NCBI GenBank assembly: GCA_947177545.1
Contig: CAMWVF010000009.1
Span: 1-13,182, forward strand
Source of the DNA: an uncultured Clostridia bacterium
GTDB lineage: Bacteria; Bacillota; Clostridia; Oscillospirales; Ruminococcaceae
Direction: 5' to 3'
DNA length: 13,182 nucleotides
Shown: piece by piece, positions 1-5,568 of the stretch
Layout: each line of letters starts with the position of its first letter
How positions within the stretch are numbered: position 1 is the stretch's first letter
The notes under the pieces: model-generated
Seen by the model: the letters and a program-made list of their open reading frames with translations, nothing else
What the model was told of the DNA's origin: nothing
Databases searched by the model: none
Program-made: the position numbers and the translations under genes

Positions 1-657
1 ATCTACTATCGTATCATTTCTGCCGTGAACTATTAGTACGTCCCCCGAAAAGCCCGATATTTCGGCAAATGGATCCATGCCGATAACGTCCGCCGCATAT
101 CGTCTGCCAAGCTTCATGGGACCGCACCTTATTATGTCGGGAATATTGTTCGGGTCCACCATTGCAAACATCATTTTGCCCGCCCTCGCATCATCAGGAA
201 TACACAGCGCAGGATAAAACAAAATCAGCCTGTGTACGCGGTTTTCGGACTTTGCCGCGGAGAGCGCCGAAACAAACCCGCCCTGACTGCACCCCATAAG
301 CGTGATTTTTTCGCGATCCGCCACATCTCGGGATTTTGCGTACTCCATAACGGCTTCCAAGTCGAGTACCTCGGTCAAAACGGACATATCTGTTGTCTTG
401 CCGTCGCTTTTGCCTTTTATCACGCAGCCGCCCGAAAAATCGAAGCAGTAAGAAAGATACCCCATTTCAGCAAACGCCTTTGCGTAATGCCTTACGGTAT
501 CCTGAAAAGCCATAAAGCCGTGGCTGACTATCGCAACGGGCAGCTTTCCGCCCTCTGTGATTTTGGGGCGGTATTCCGTTCCGCGAATGGTCAGACCGTC
601 TCTTTTGCAGGAAAATTCCGACTCCAAATAATTGCAATTCTTATTTTTACGAAGCAT
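1..657 (-). CDS. Alpha/beta hydrolase (esterase/peptidase-like), 3' end outside the window
   Basis: A 219-residue N-terminal part of a serine hydrolase; the C-terminus, including the expected catalytic His, lies beyond base 1. Counting from the chosen start, the sequence shows an oxyanion-type HGF at 46-48, the nucleophile elbow GCSQGG with Ser124, and HGRNDTIVD with the likely catalytic Asp215. This order is that of the alpha/beta hydrolase fold and resembles S33/cinnamoyl-esterase-like cytoplasmic enzymes; the substrate cannot be inferred. No signal peptide is visible. An in-frame ATG two codons upstream (661-663) sits only 3 nt from GAGG, whereas the ATG at 655-657 has AGGTG at 7 nt, so I prefer the latter. 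It follows the adenylyltransferase gene by 13 nt and is probably the last visible gene of that transcript. Confidence 0.85.
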   Translation of the reverse strand, partial: MLRKNKNCNYLESEFSCKRDGLTIRGTEYRPKITEGGKLPVAIVSHGFMAFQDTVRHYAKAFAEMGYLSYCFDFSGGCVIKGKSDGKTTDMSVLTEVLDLEAVMEYAKSRDVADREKITLMGCSQGGFVSALSAAKSENRVHRLILFYPALCIPDDARAGKMMFAMVDPNNIPDIIRCGPMKLGRRYAADVIGMDPFAEISGFSGDVLIVHGRNDTIVD

Positions 658-670
658 TGACATACACCTC

Positions 671-1546
671 TCAAAAAATTTCTTTTGCATTTTTCGGTAA
701 TTTTTTGACTTTTTCAAGCCACATTCGGCTGTTTTTCGCCATTTCAAGGTCGTACTCCGTTTGCAGCTTTTCCGCAATTTCGGGGGCAAATTCGTCCGCC
801 ATACCGCACATTACATAGACGGATTTCCATATCTCGGAAATGTCGGCATTGCTGTAGGTACTCAAAAAACGCTGCCACACAGTAGGTTCAAGCCATTTGT
901 ACATATACTTTGCGGACTTGCCCACGCTGACAGAAAAGTCCGTCTCAAAGCCGATTTTCCATGATAAAATTTTCACAAGCTGGGGACGTATACACTCGTT
1001 CAGCATATCGAGGACATAGAGAAATTCCTCCCGCCACAAGCCCTTTGCCACGTTGTTCATGCACCACCAAAACTCGTTGCAGGCGGCGTAAAATTCCGCC
1101 GCCGTGGGCTTTTTTACGCGGTAGTCCTCATCGGTGGCGGAGGGAATTTTCGGCAGAATACCGTCCTTGTCAAGGAGAATTTTGTAAAGCTTGTCGTCCG
1201 TGACATGGCAGTCCCAAGTCGGCTCAACATGGAGGTCCATTCGGTTGCCGTCCGCAAATTGAATAAGCCAGCCGTAGCATTTGTCAAAAGAAACGTCCCT
1301 GCCAACGGACTTCTCAAGCTCGTCGGGACACTGCATATAAAGCCGTTCGCCGAAAATATCTATCCAGCTTTTGTCCTCGTAAAAGGGCTTTGTCTCGGTG
1401 ACAACGTACACAACGTCGTAATCCTGAAAAATATCGCGCGGGACGTTGGGATTAGTCCGCGAGCCGTTCATATACACCGCCCTGATGCGGTCGTCGGCTT
1501 TCGCCGTGCCGATTATAAGGTCGTACATTTCCTTTTCGGTTCGCAT
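671..1546 (-). CDS. ANT(6)-family aminoglycoside 6-adenylyltransferase-like protein
   Basis: A 291-residue protein, matching the usual 280-300 residues of streptomycin 6-adenylyltransferases (AadE/AadK, Adenyl_transf family). Residues 26-44 carry the family signature: NGSRTN, then FQDYD with the metal-binding pair Asp42 and Asp44. The third carboxylate is Asp104 in NRMDLHVEP. The family transfers AMP from ATP to the 6-hydroxyl of streptomycin, but chromosomal members often have unproven substrates, so resistance is an inference. The gene starts 1 nt after the STM3941-like gene stops; its AAAGGA ribosome site lies inside that gene's 3' end, so the two are probably translationally coupled. All key residues are present and no frameshift is seen. 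Confidence 0.88.
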   Translation of the reverse strand: MRTEKEMYDLIIGTAKADDRIRAVYMNGSRTNPNVPRDIFQDYDVVYVVTETKPFYEDKSWIDIFGERLYMQCPDELEKSVGRDVSFDKCYGWLIQFADGNRMDLHVEPTWDCHVTDDKLYKILLDKDGILPKIPSATDEDYRVKKPTAAEFYAACNEFWWCMNNVAKGLWREEFLYVLDMLNECIRPQLVKILSWKIGFETDFSVSVGKSAKYMYKWLEPTVWQRFLSTYSNADISEIWKSVYVMCGMADEFAPEIAEKLQTEYDLEMAKNSRMWLEKVKKLPKNAKEIF

Positions 1547-1547
1547 T

Positions 1548-2096
1548 TTATTTATTCCTTTCCCAAAGCAAGATCATGTCCGCAAGAAATTTATCGGGGT
1601 CTTTGCCGGTACCGTTCAGCGAAAGGCTTATAGGCTGATACCCAAGTTTCATGTTAAGCTCGGCGGCTTTGCGGGTAAGTCCGCCGAGACGGTCAAGATA
1701 CTCATCGGGATACGCAAGCTCAATCTGAATAAGCTTGTTGTGCTTCATCGTTATCATATATATCCTTTTTACGTCGCTCGACGGCACAAATCCCATAGCG
1801 CTGCTGTTGTCTGTAAAACCGCTTTCGTCCGCAATTATCAGCGGTTTGGCGTTTATAAGACGCTTTAACAAAACTACCGCAGCGTACACGCAAGCCACGG
1901 CACAGACCGTAAAAAGCACCTTTCCGAAAGCAACTCCGAGCGGGGTCGAAAAGAGCCGTTCCGTACGCGCGCCTCCGCCGCCGGATTCAAGGTTAAAAAC
2001 AAGCCAAATCATACAAAAACACGCAAAAATCAAAGAAATTATATACAGCAAAAGGGTGGACTTTTTCTGCATAACAACAATTTTTTCGCTTTTCAT
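1548..2096 (-). CDS. Two-helix membrane protein, STM3941-like
   Basis: A 182-residue protein with a short Lys-rich N-terminus, two hydrophobic helices at about 14-34 and 57-77, and a cytoplasmic-looking C-terminal domain of about 100 residues. In that domain the pattern of a short strand (PLIIADESGF), a GFVPSSDVKRIYMI segment and a final helix ending LADMILLWER resembles the STM3941 family, whose soluble part looks like a bacterial PH domain. That assignment is from memory of the family pattern and is moderate. The function of the family is unknown. A Gly/Arg-rich loop (about 39-45) joins the helices. The GAGGG ribosome site 9 nt upstream supports the first ATG. It lies 15 nt after the esterase gene and 1 nt before the adenylyltransferase gene. 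Confidence 0.7.
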   Translation of the reverse strand: MKSEKIVVMQKKSTLLLYIISLIFACFCMIWLVFNLESGGGGARTERLFSTPLGVAFGKVLFTVCAVACVYAAVVLLKRLINAKPLIIADESGFTDNSSAMGFVPSSDVKRIYMITMKHNKLIQIELAYPDEYLDRLGGLTRKAAELNMKLGYQPISLSLNGTGKDPDKFLADMILLWERNK

Positions 2097-2111
2097 TTTG
2101 GTATCCCTCTT

Positions 2112-3023
2112 TTATTTTTCGGAAATTTCTTTTACCCAGCCGGCAACGCCGTGGGGAAGTCTCCCGTCCGCAGGCTTGCCGTTATCGAACATCAAATTGT
2201 GCTGCACCCAGTTTATCATGCAATGCTGCCCCATTTCAATGCCGTAGTTTACCGAAGCAACGCCCCCGTCGCCGTTATATACCCATTTCGGAAAGAAGCA
2301 AAGAGTATTTTTCATGCTCCGTAATTTTTCCTCGCGGGGAGTAATGCACTTGTCAAAAATCGCCATTTCATCACGTCTGCCGTGGGCAATGAGCAAGTTT
2401 ACGCCGCTTTCCGAAATTTTATCGAGAGCATTATCATCGGGGACATACCATGAAGCTATGGGTATTGCGCCGTTAAAATAGCTGCCATAATCTTCTAACA
2501 TTTTCCATGTCATAAAGCCGCCCGCAGATGCTCCCATAACGAATTTTTTGCCCATATTCTGCTTGTGATTTTTGCGGACAGTATCGAAAATATCCTTTAA
2601 AATCGGGGAATAATCATAGTTTTCGTCTCCCCATGAGCCGCTGATGTTTCCGTCTGCCTGACGCTTTTCAAAAGCAAGAGGAACTATAAGATATGCCCCG
2701 CCCATTTCCAGTTGGTACTTGGGAGAAGCATACTGCTCCGCGCCGCAGCACATTATGCATTTAACGCCGTCCAGAGCGTTGCTCATGCCGTGAAGCCACA
2801 TCAATGCAGGGTATGTTTTGTTTGGGTCTGCACCGTGTTTTACGGGATTATAAACGTAGTAAGTCATGCCGTCGGCGGAGACATACTCATCGAAAAGGTC
2901 GAAATAAATTTTGGTTTTGTATGTAACTGAATAGCTGATAAATTCGCCCTCCGACAGGAATTTCGCCCAGTCTGGGACGGCGTTTTTGTTCTGCTGAATT
3001 TTATTGAATTCGGGCAATGGCAT
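2112..3023 (-). CDS. Esterase / predicted peptidase, alpha/beta hydrolase fold
   Basis: A 303-residue serine hydrolase with a complete catalytic triad: Ser166 in GASAGG, Asp218 in HGRRDE and His267 in MGQHCM. LHGM at 77-80 is the likely oxyanion region. The overall layout, with YYVYNP near 55-60 followed by a PALMWLHG strand, resembles poly(3-hydroxybutyrate)-depolymerase or phospholipase/carboxylesterase-type predicted peptidases. No signal peptide is seen, so it probably acts in the cytoplasm. The reading frame opens 19 codons further upstream, but the start at 3021-3023 is preceded by AAAGGAG at proper spacing and the upstream codons read through the end of the regulator gene, so the short form is chosen. 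It begins 13 nt after the ribbon-helix-helix gene stops. The true substrate is unknown. Confidence 0.85.
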   Translation of the reverse strand: MPLPEFNKIQQNKNAVPDWAKFLSEGEFISYSVTYKTKIYFDLFDEYVSADGMTYYVYNPVKHGADPNKTYPALMWLHGMSNALDGVKCIMCCGAEQYASPKYQLEMGGAYLIVPLAFEKRQADGNISGSWGDENYDYSPILKDIFDTVRKNHKQNMGKKFVMGASAGGFMTWKMLEDYGSYFNGAIPIASWYVPDDNALDKISESGVNLLIAHGRRDEMAIFDKCITPREEKLRSMKNTLCFFPKWVYNGDGGVASVNYGIEMGQHCMINWVQHNLMFDNGKPADGRLPHGVAGWVKEISEK

Positions 3024-3036
3024 AAAAATTCTCCTT

Positions 3037-3243
3037 TCACAATTCAATGTCGTTTCCCATGTCTTTTTTGTATTGTTCACGGACTGCCTTTTTTATGTAG
3101 CCGTTAAGGCTGTCCCCCTGCTTTTCGGCGGCGGCTTGGAGTTCCGATTTTGTACCTTTATAAACGCGGATTTTAATTTCATCGTAATTATTTTTCATGT
3201 ATTTGGCGGTTGCCTTTTGCTGTGATTTGCTGACAGGCGACAT
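3037..3243 (-). CDS. Ribbon-helix-helix (Arc/MetJ-type) DNA-binding protein
   Basis: A 68-residue basic protein. After an N-terminal SPVSKSQQKATAKYMKNN segment comes the strand EIKIRVYKG (about 22-30), a helix KSELQAAAEKQG, and the second helix SLNGYIKKAVREQYKKD, the typical ribbon-helix-helix order. Such proteins are common in Clostridia as small autoregulators or antitoxins. The start at 3241-3243 is chosen because the family usually begins MSPVSK; a longer GTG start at 3291 would add 16 residues and run into the first operator-like repeat. The ribosome site is weak (AAAGAG). It is the first gene of the left-hand minus-strand run and lies back to back with the 81-residue gene. The tandem 18-bp repeats in the shared intergenic region are its likely binding sites. 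Confidence 0.8.
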   Translation of the reverse strand: MSPVSKSQQKATAKYMKNNYDEIKIRVYKGTKSELQAAAEKQGDSLNGYIKKAVREQYKKDMGNDIEL

Positions 3244-3292
3244 TTTATCACGCTCTTTCTGAAAATTTATAACATTGGAAATAAATTGCACA

Positions 3293-3346
3293 ATATATCG
3301 GGTACAATATTATTAAAAATGCCCATTGATATATAGGGTACGATAT
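3293..3346. promoter_or_regulatory. Tandem operator-like direct repeats between divergent genes
   Basis: Two 18-bp direct repeats, 3293-3310 (ATATATCGGGTACAATAT) and 3329-3346 (ATATATAGGGTACGATAT), agree at 16 of 18 positions and start 36 bp apart. They lie between the ribbon-helix-helix gene and the plus-strand 81-residue gene. The second copy fills the spacer of the plus-strand promoter, so a bound protein would block it. The first copy lies 50 bp upstream of the regulator start. Binding by the neighbouring regulator is an inference from position and from the habit of these proteins to bind tandem sites and repress their own transcription. Confidence 0.6.
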
Positions 3347-3354
3347 AGTATAAT
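3326..3354 (+). promoter_or_regulatory. Sigma-A promoter for the 81-residue gene
   Basis: TTGATA at 3326-3331 and a perfect TATAAT at 3349-3354 are separated by 17 bp, a near-consensus vegetative promoter. Transcription would start near 3361, about 27 nt before the ATG at 3388. The spacer contains the second operator-like repeat, which suggests repression by the divergently encoded regulator. Confidence 0.75.
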
Positions 3355-3387
3355 ATAAACATCAAAAACTAAAAAGGAGAAATTAAA

Positions 3388-3633
3388 ATGAACTACCCCA
3401 CATTAGAGGACATTTTTTGGGAATTTAATCTTAATCCGGTAAAAACTCCCGATATTGTCGAAATGGATAAATGTATAAACGGTTATTTGGACAAGCTTGT
3501 CGATAAAAATAAGCTGTCAGACGGTGAAGCCGACTGCATTGCAGAGCTTATCGGCGAAATGAACAGCGTTTGCAAAGCCGCGGCGTTCAGAAAAGGTTTT
3601 CACCTTGCGGTAAAGCTTTTTATTGAAAATTAG
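3388..3633 (+). CDS. Small protein of unknown function (81 residues)
   Basis: An acidic-to-neutral, mostly helical 81-residue protein beginning MNYPTLEDIFWEFNLNP and ending AFRKGFHLAVKLFIEN. The N-terminal LEDIFWEFNLNP and the C-terminal GFHLAVKLFIE recall short Clostridia proteins of the DUF6809 type, but this is a loose resemblance. No catalytic motif, signal peptide or membrane helix is visible. AAAAAGGAGA 8 nt upstream of the ATG is a good ribosome site and a near-consensus promoter precedes it. It is the only plus-strand gene in the window and is convergent with pyrD. Its divergent arrangement with a ribbon-helix-helix gene would fit a toxin-antitoxin or regulator-target pair; neither is shown. 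Confidence 0.75.
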   Translation: MNYPTLEDIFWEFNLNPVKTPDIVEMDKCINGYLDKLVDKNKLSDGEADCIAELIGEMNSVCKAAAFRKGFHLAVKLFIEN

Positions 3634-3651
3634 GCGGGAAAATCTCCCGCC
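3633..3651. terminator. Hairpin between convergent genes, likely bidirectional terminator
   Basis: GGCGGGA (3633-3639) and TCCCGCC (3645-3651) form a perfect 7-bp GC-rich stem with a 5-nt loop. The left arm includes the last base of the plus-strand stop codon; the hairpin lies 5 nt beyond the pyrD stop on the minus strand. Tails are only moderately T-rich (TTTAATC on plus, TAATTTTCAA on minus), so termination strength is uncertain. Position between convergent genes supports the call. Confidence 0.6.
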
Positions 3652-3656
3652 TTTAA

Positions 3657-4568
3657 TCACCAAGGTTTTACCGTACCGACAATTTCCTGCAAATTGTTAA
3701 GACCGTTGTCCTGTACATATTTTTCCAGACCCTCGATTATTTTCACGGGGGTCATTGGGTCAGAGAACAGAGCCGCTCCTATCTGGAACGTGCTTGCCCC
3801 TGCCATCATAATTTCAACAGCGTCCTGCCATGTGGAAATTCCTCCCATGCCGCAGACGGGTATTTTTACGGCGTTTGCCACCTGCCAAACCATTCTCACC
3901 GCCACGGGGAAAACCGCCGGACCGGACAGTCCACCGACGTTATTGCGCAGAATGGGACGGTGCGTCCTGATGTCGATACGCATTCCCAAAAGCGTGTTTA
4001 TGAGGGAAACAGCGTCCGCGCCCTCGGCTTCAACAGCCTTTGCTATATCTGCAATGTTGGTCACGTTTGGGGAAAGCTTCATCATCACAGGCTTTGAGGT
4101 TGCCGCTCTGACAATTTTTGTAATTTGTGCCGCACCCTCGCAGGTCACACCAAAAGCCGCTCCCCCAGCCTTTACGTTGGGACAGGAAATATTTACCTCT
4201 ATCATATCAACGTTGGTTTTATCCAATTTTTCTGCAATTTCGCGGTATTCCTCCGCTGTCGAACCTGCAATATTAGCAATAATTACCGTGTCCTTGGTTT
4301 TAAGATTAGGCAGCTCGATCTTGATAAAATGGTCAACACCCGGATTCTGCAAGCCAACGCTGTTCAGCATACCGCTTGGAGTTTCCGCAATTCTCGGCGG
4401 CAGATTTCCGTTACGCTTTGCACCCGTCGTACCCTTTACCGAAATTCCTCCCAGCGTCGATAGAGGAAAGAAATGCTCAAATTCACGTCCGTAACCGAAC
4501 GCTCCCGAAGCGGGTATAAGAGGGTTTTTGAAATCCACACCCGCAAAATTTACCGAAAGCTTACTCAT
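3657..4568 (-). CDS. pyrD: Dihydroorotate dehydrogenase, class 1B catalytic subunit
   Basis: A 303-residue FMN enzyme that oxidises dihydroorotate to orotate, the fourth step of UMP synthesis. Visible family features are the N-terminal NPLIPASGAFGYG, ISVKGTT with Lys45, NSVGLQNPG at 70-77, the catalytic loop NISCPNVK with Cys129 (Cys is the class 1 base), MKLSPN with Lys164, and the FMN-phosphate region CGMGGI (239-244) and FQIGAALF. Class 1B is assigned because pyrK lies directly upstream. The start at 4566-4568 has AGGAGGTG at 7 nt and overlaps the pyrK end by 8 nt, giving translational coupling; an upstream extension of the frame would only shadow pyrK. It is the last gene of the operon, followed by the hairpin at 3633-3651. 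The protein is cytoplasmic and should form a heterotetramer with PyrK. Confidence 0.97.
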   Translation of the reverse strand: MSKLSVNFAGVDFKNPLIPASGAFGYGREFEHFFPLSTLGGISVKGTTGAKRNGNLPPRIAETPSGMLNSVGLQNPGVDHFIKIELPNLKTKDTVIIANIAGSTAEEYREIAEKLDKTNVDMIEVNISCPNVKAGGAAFGVTCEGAAQITKIVRAATSKPVMMKLSPNVTNIADIAKAVEAEGADAVSLINTLLGMRIDIRTHRPILRNNVGGLSGPAVFPVAVRMVWQVANAVKIPVCGMGGISTWQDAVEIMMAGASTFQIGAALFSDPMTPVKIIEGLEKYVQDNGLNNLQEIVGTVKPW

Positions 4569-5337
4569 CAAAAAGCACCTCCTCTGCGCTGAAAACGGGA
4601 CCGTCCTTGCAGACGTGGGCGTAATATTCCTCGCCGTTGCGGATAGTTCTGCACGCGCACACAAGGCAAGCCCCAACGCCGCAGCCCATTCTCTCTTCAA
4701 GGGAGACTTGGCAGGGAATGTCGTTTTCCTTAGCAATTTCCACAATTCTGCGGAGCATAACGTTAGGTCCGCAGGCATAGATAACGTCGGGCTTTTTCTT
4801 TTGCAGGACTTCTTTCAAAGCGTCCGTCACAAAGCCTTTTTTGCCCGCCGAGCCGTCGTCGGTGCAGAGTATTGTCTCAGCTCCCGTAGCGGCAAAATCC
4901 TCCTGCAAAATAACGGCGGCGGCGTTCCTGAAGCCGCTTATTACAGTACCCTTTTCACCGAATTTTTTTGCAACCTCAAGCATGGGGGGATTGCCTATAC
5001 CACCACCGACGATAACAGCGGTGTCGTACTGTTCAAGCTTGAATGCCCTGCCGCCGAGAGGTGCGACAATGTCTATCATTTCACCCTCCGCAAGCTGTGA
5101 CATGACCTTTGTGCCCTCGCCGCGGACCTCGAAAATAATACGCAAAGTCCCCTTTTCCTTGTCGATAGAGCATATTGAAATGGGGCGGCGGAGCATGAAG
5201 CCCTCCGCCTTGACGTTGACGAACTGTCCCGCCTTAGCCACTTCCGCAACCTCGGGACAGAGTATTGTCAGGTCGTATATTTCCTTTGCCAAAGTCTTTT
5301 TTGACAATATAAGATAATTGCCCTGTTTGTATTTCAT
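4561..5337 (-). CDS. pyrK: Dihydroorotate dehydrogenase electron transfer subunit (FAD, 2Fe-2S)
   Basis: A 258-residue flavoprotein that passes electrons from the PyrD FMN to NAD+. It shows the FAD-binding RPIS at 51-54, a nucleotide-binding glycine-rich GGGIGNPP at 111-118, and the C-terminal [2Fe-2S] ligands Cys219, Cys224, Cys227 and Cys243 (C-x4-C-x2-C-x15-C) in MGCGVGACLVC. In many relatives the glycine motif reads GGGIGVPP, so Asn116 is a small deviation. Length is typical of PyrK. The ribosome site AAAGGAGAGG precedes the ATG. It is separated from carB by a 231-bp stretch that holds a broken acetyltransferase gene and a palindromic element, which is unusual inside a pyrimidine operon. 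Confidence 0.96.
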   Translation of the reverse strand: MKYKQGNYLILSKKTLAKEIYDLTILCPEVAEVAKAGQFVNVKAEGFMLRRPISICSIDKEKGTLRIIFEVRGEGTKVMSQLAEGEMIDIVAPLGGRAFKLEQYDTAVIVGGGIGNPPMLEVAKKFGEKGTVISGFRNAAAVILQEDFAATGAETILCTDDGSAGKKGFVTDALKEVLQKKKPDVIYACGPNVMLRRIVEIAKENDIPCQVSLEERMGCGVGACLVCACRTIRNGEEYYAHVCKDGPVFSAEEVLFDE

Positions 5338-5356
5338 TCAAGCCTCTCCTTTCGTA

Positions 5357-5485
5357 TTAAAACTTAATGTCGCTTATAGTCAGCTTCATACCGATATCAT
5401 TTCCAACCACTTCGCCTGTTTCATAAAATCCGAACGATCTGTAAAGATTTCTTGCAACGTCATTTGCCGAATAGTACGCGACAGT
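5357..5485 (-). pseudogene. C-terminal remnant of a GNAT acetyltransferase
   Basis: The frame ending at the TAA at 5357-5359 encodes YSANDVARNLYRSFGFYETG followed by EVVGNDIGMKL. This matches the last two conserved blocks of GNAT acetyltransferases (the N-x-x-A-x-x-LY-x-x-x-GF helix/strand and the closing MKL strand), similar to diamine or amino-group acetyltransferases. The upstream two thirds, including the acetyl-CoA loop, are absent: the frame instead runs through the palindromic element and into the carB 3' end in the wrong frame. No start codon with a ribosome site was found for the fragment. It is probably a gene relic left by deletion or by insertion of the adjacent element. The 5' boundary near 5485 is estimated from loss of similarity. 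Confidence 0.7.
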
Positions 5486-5487
5486 CG

Positions 5488-5553
5488 GCATAATATTTAA
5501 TTTACGCCGAAATTTTAATATTATGCGGGCGGATATGGAATCCGCCCTTACAA
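5488..5553. repeat. Composite palindromic intergenic element
   Basis: Two neighbouring inverted repeats. The first is GGGCGGAT (5527-5534) paired with ATCCGCCC (5540-5547) around a 5-nt loop. The second is GCATAATATT (5488-5497) paired with AATATTATGC (5517-5526), continued by a partly matching AATTT/AAATT stretch around an ACGCCG centre. Read on the minus strand it begins TTGTAAGGGCGGAT just after the carB stop. Short GTA-GGGGCGG...CCGCCC palindromes are, as I recall, dispersed in Ruminococcaceae-type genomes, so this may be a REP- or MITE-like repeat; that needs a genome search. There is no T-tract, so it is a poor classical terminator, though it could modulate carB/pyrK transcript stability. 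Confidence 0.6.
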
Positions 5554-5568
5554 GACTGAAAACTTTCC

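Noticed and set aside
232..660. Plus-strand open frame of 142 codons
   Set aside because: It is antisense to the alpha/beta hydrolase gene, which has clear catalytic motifs on the other strand; the plus frame shows no domain or ribosome site.
3037..3291. Longer GTG start for the ribbon-helix-helix protein
   Set aside because: The added 16 residues lack family similarity and the start abuts the operator-like repeat; the MSPVSK start fits the family.
3657..4778. Longer N-terminal extension of PyrD
   Set aside because: The extra 70 codons lie over pyrK in another frame; the inner ATG has a strong ribosome site and fits the family start.
5527..5547. Hairpin after carB as a rho-independent terminator
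   Set aside because: No T-tract follows on the minus strand, and a terminator here would cut pyrK and pyrD off from the operon.
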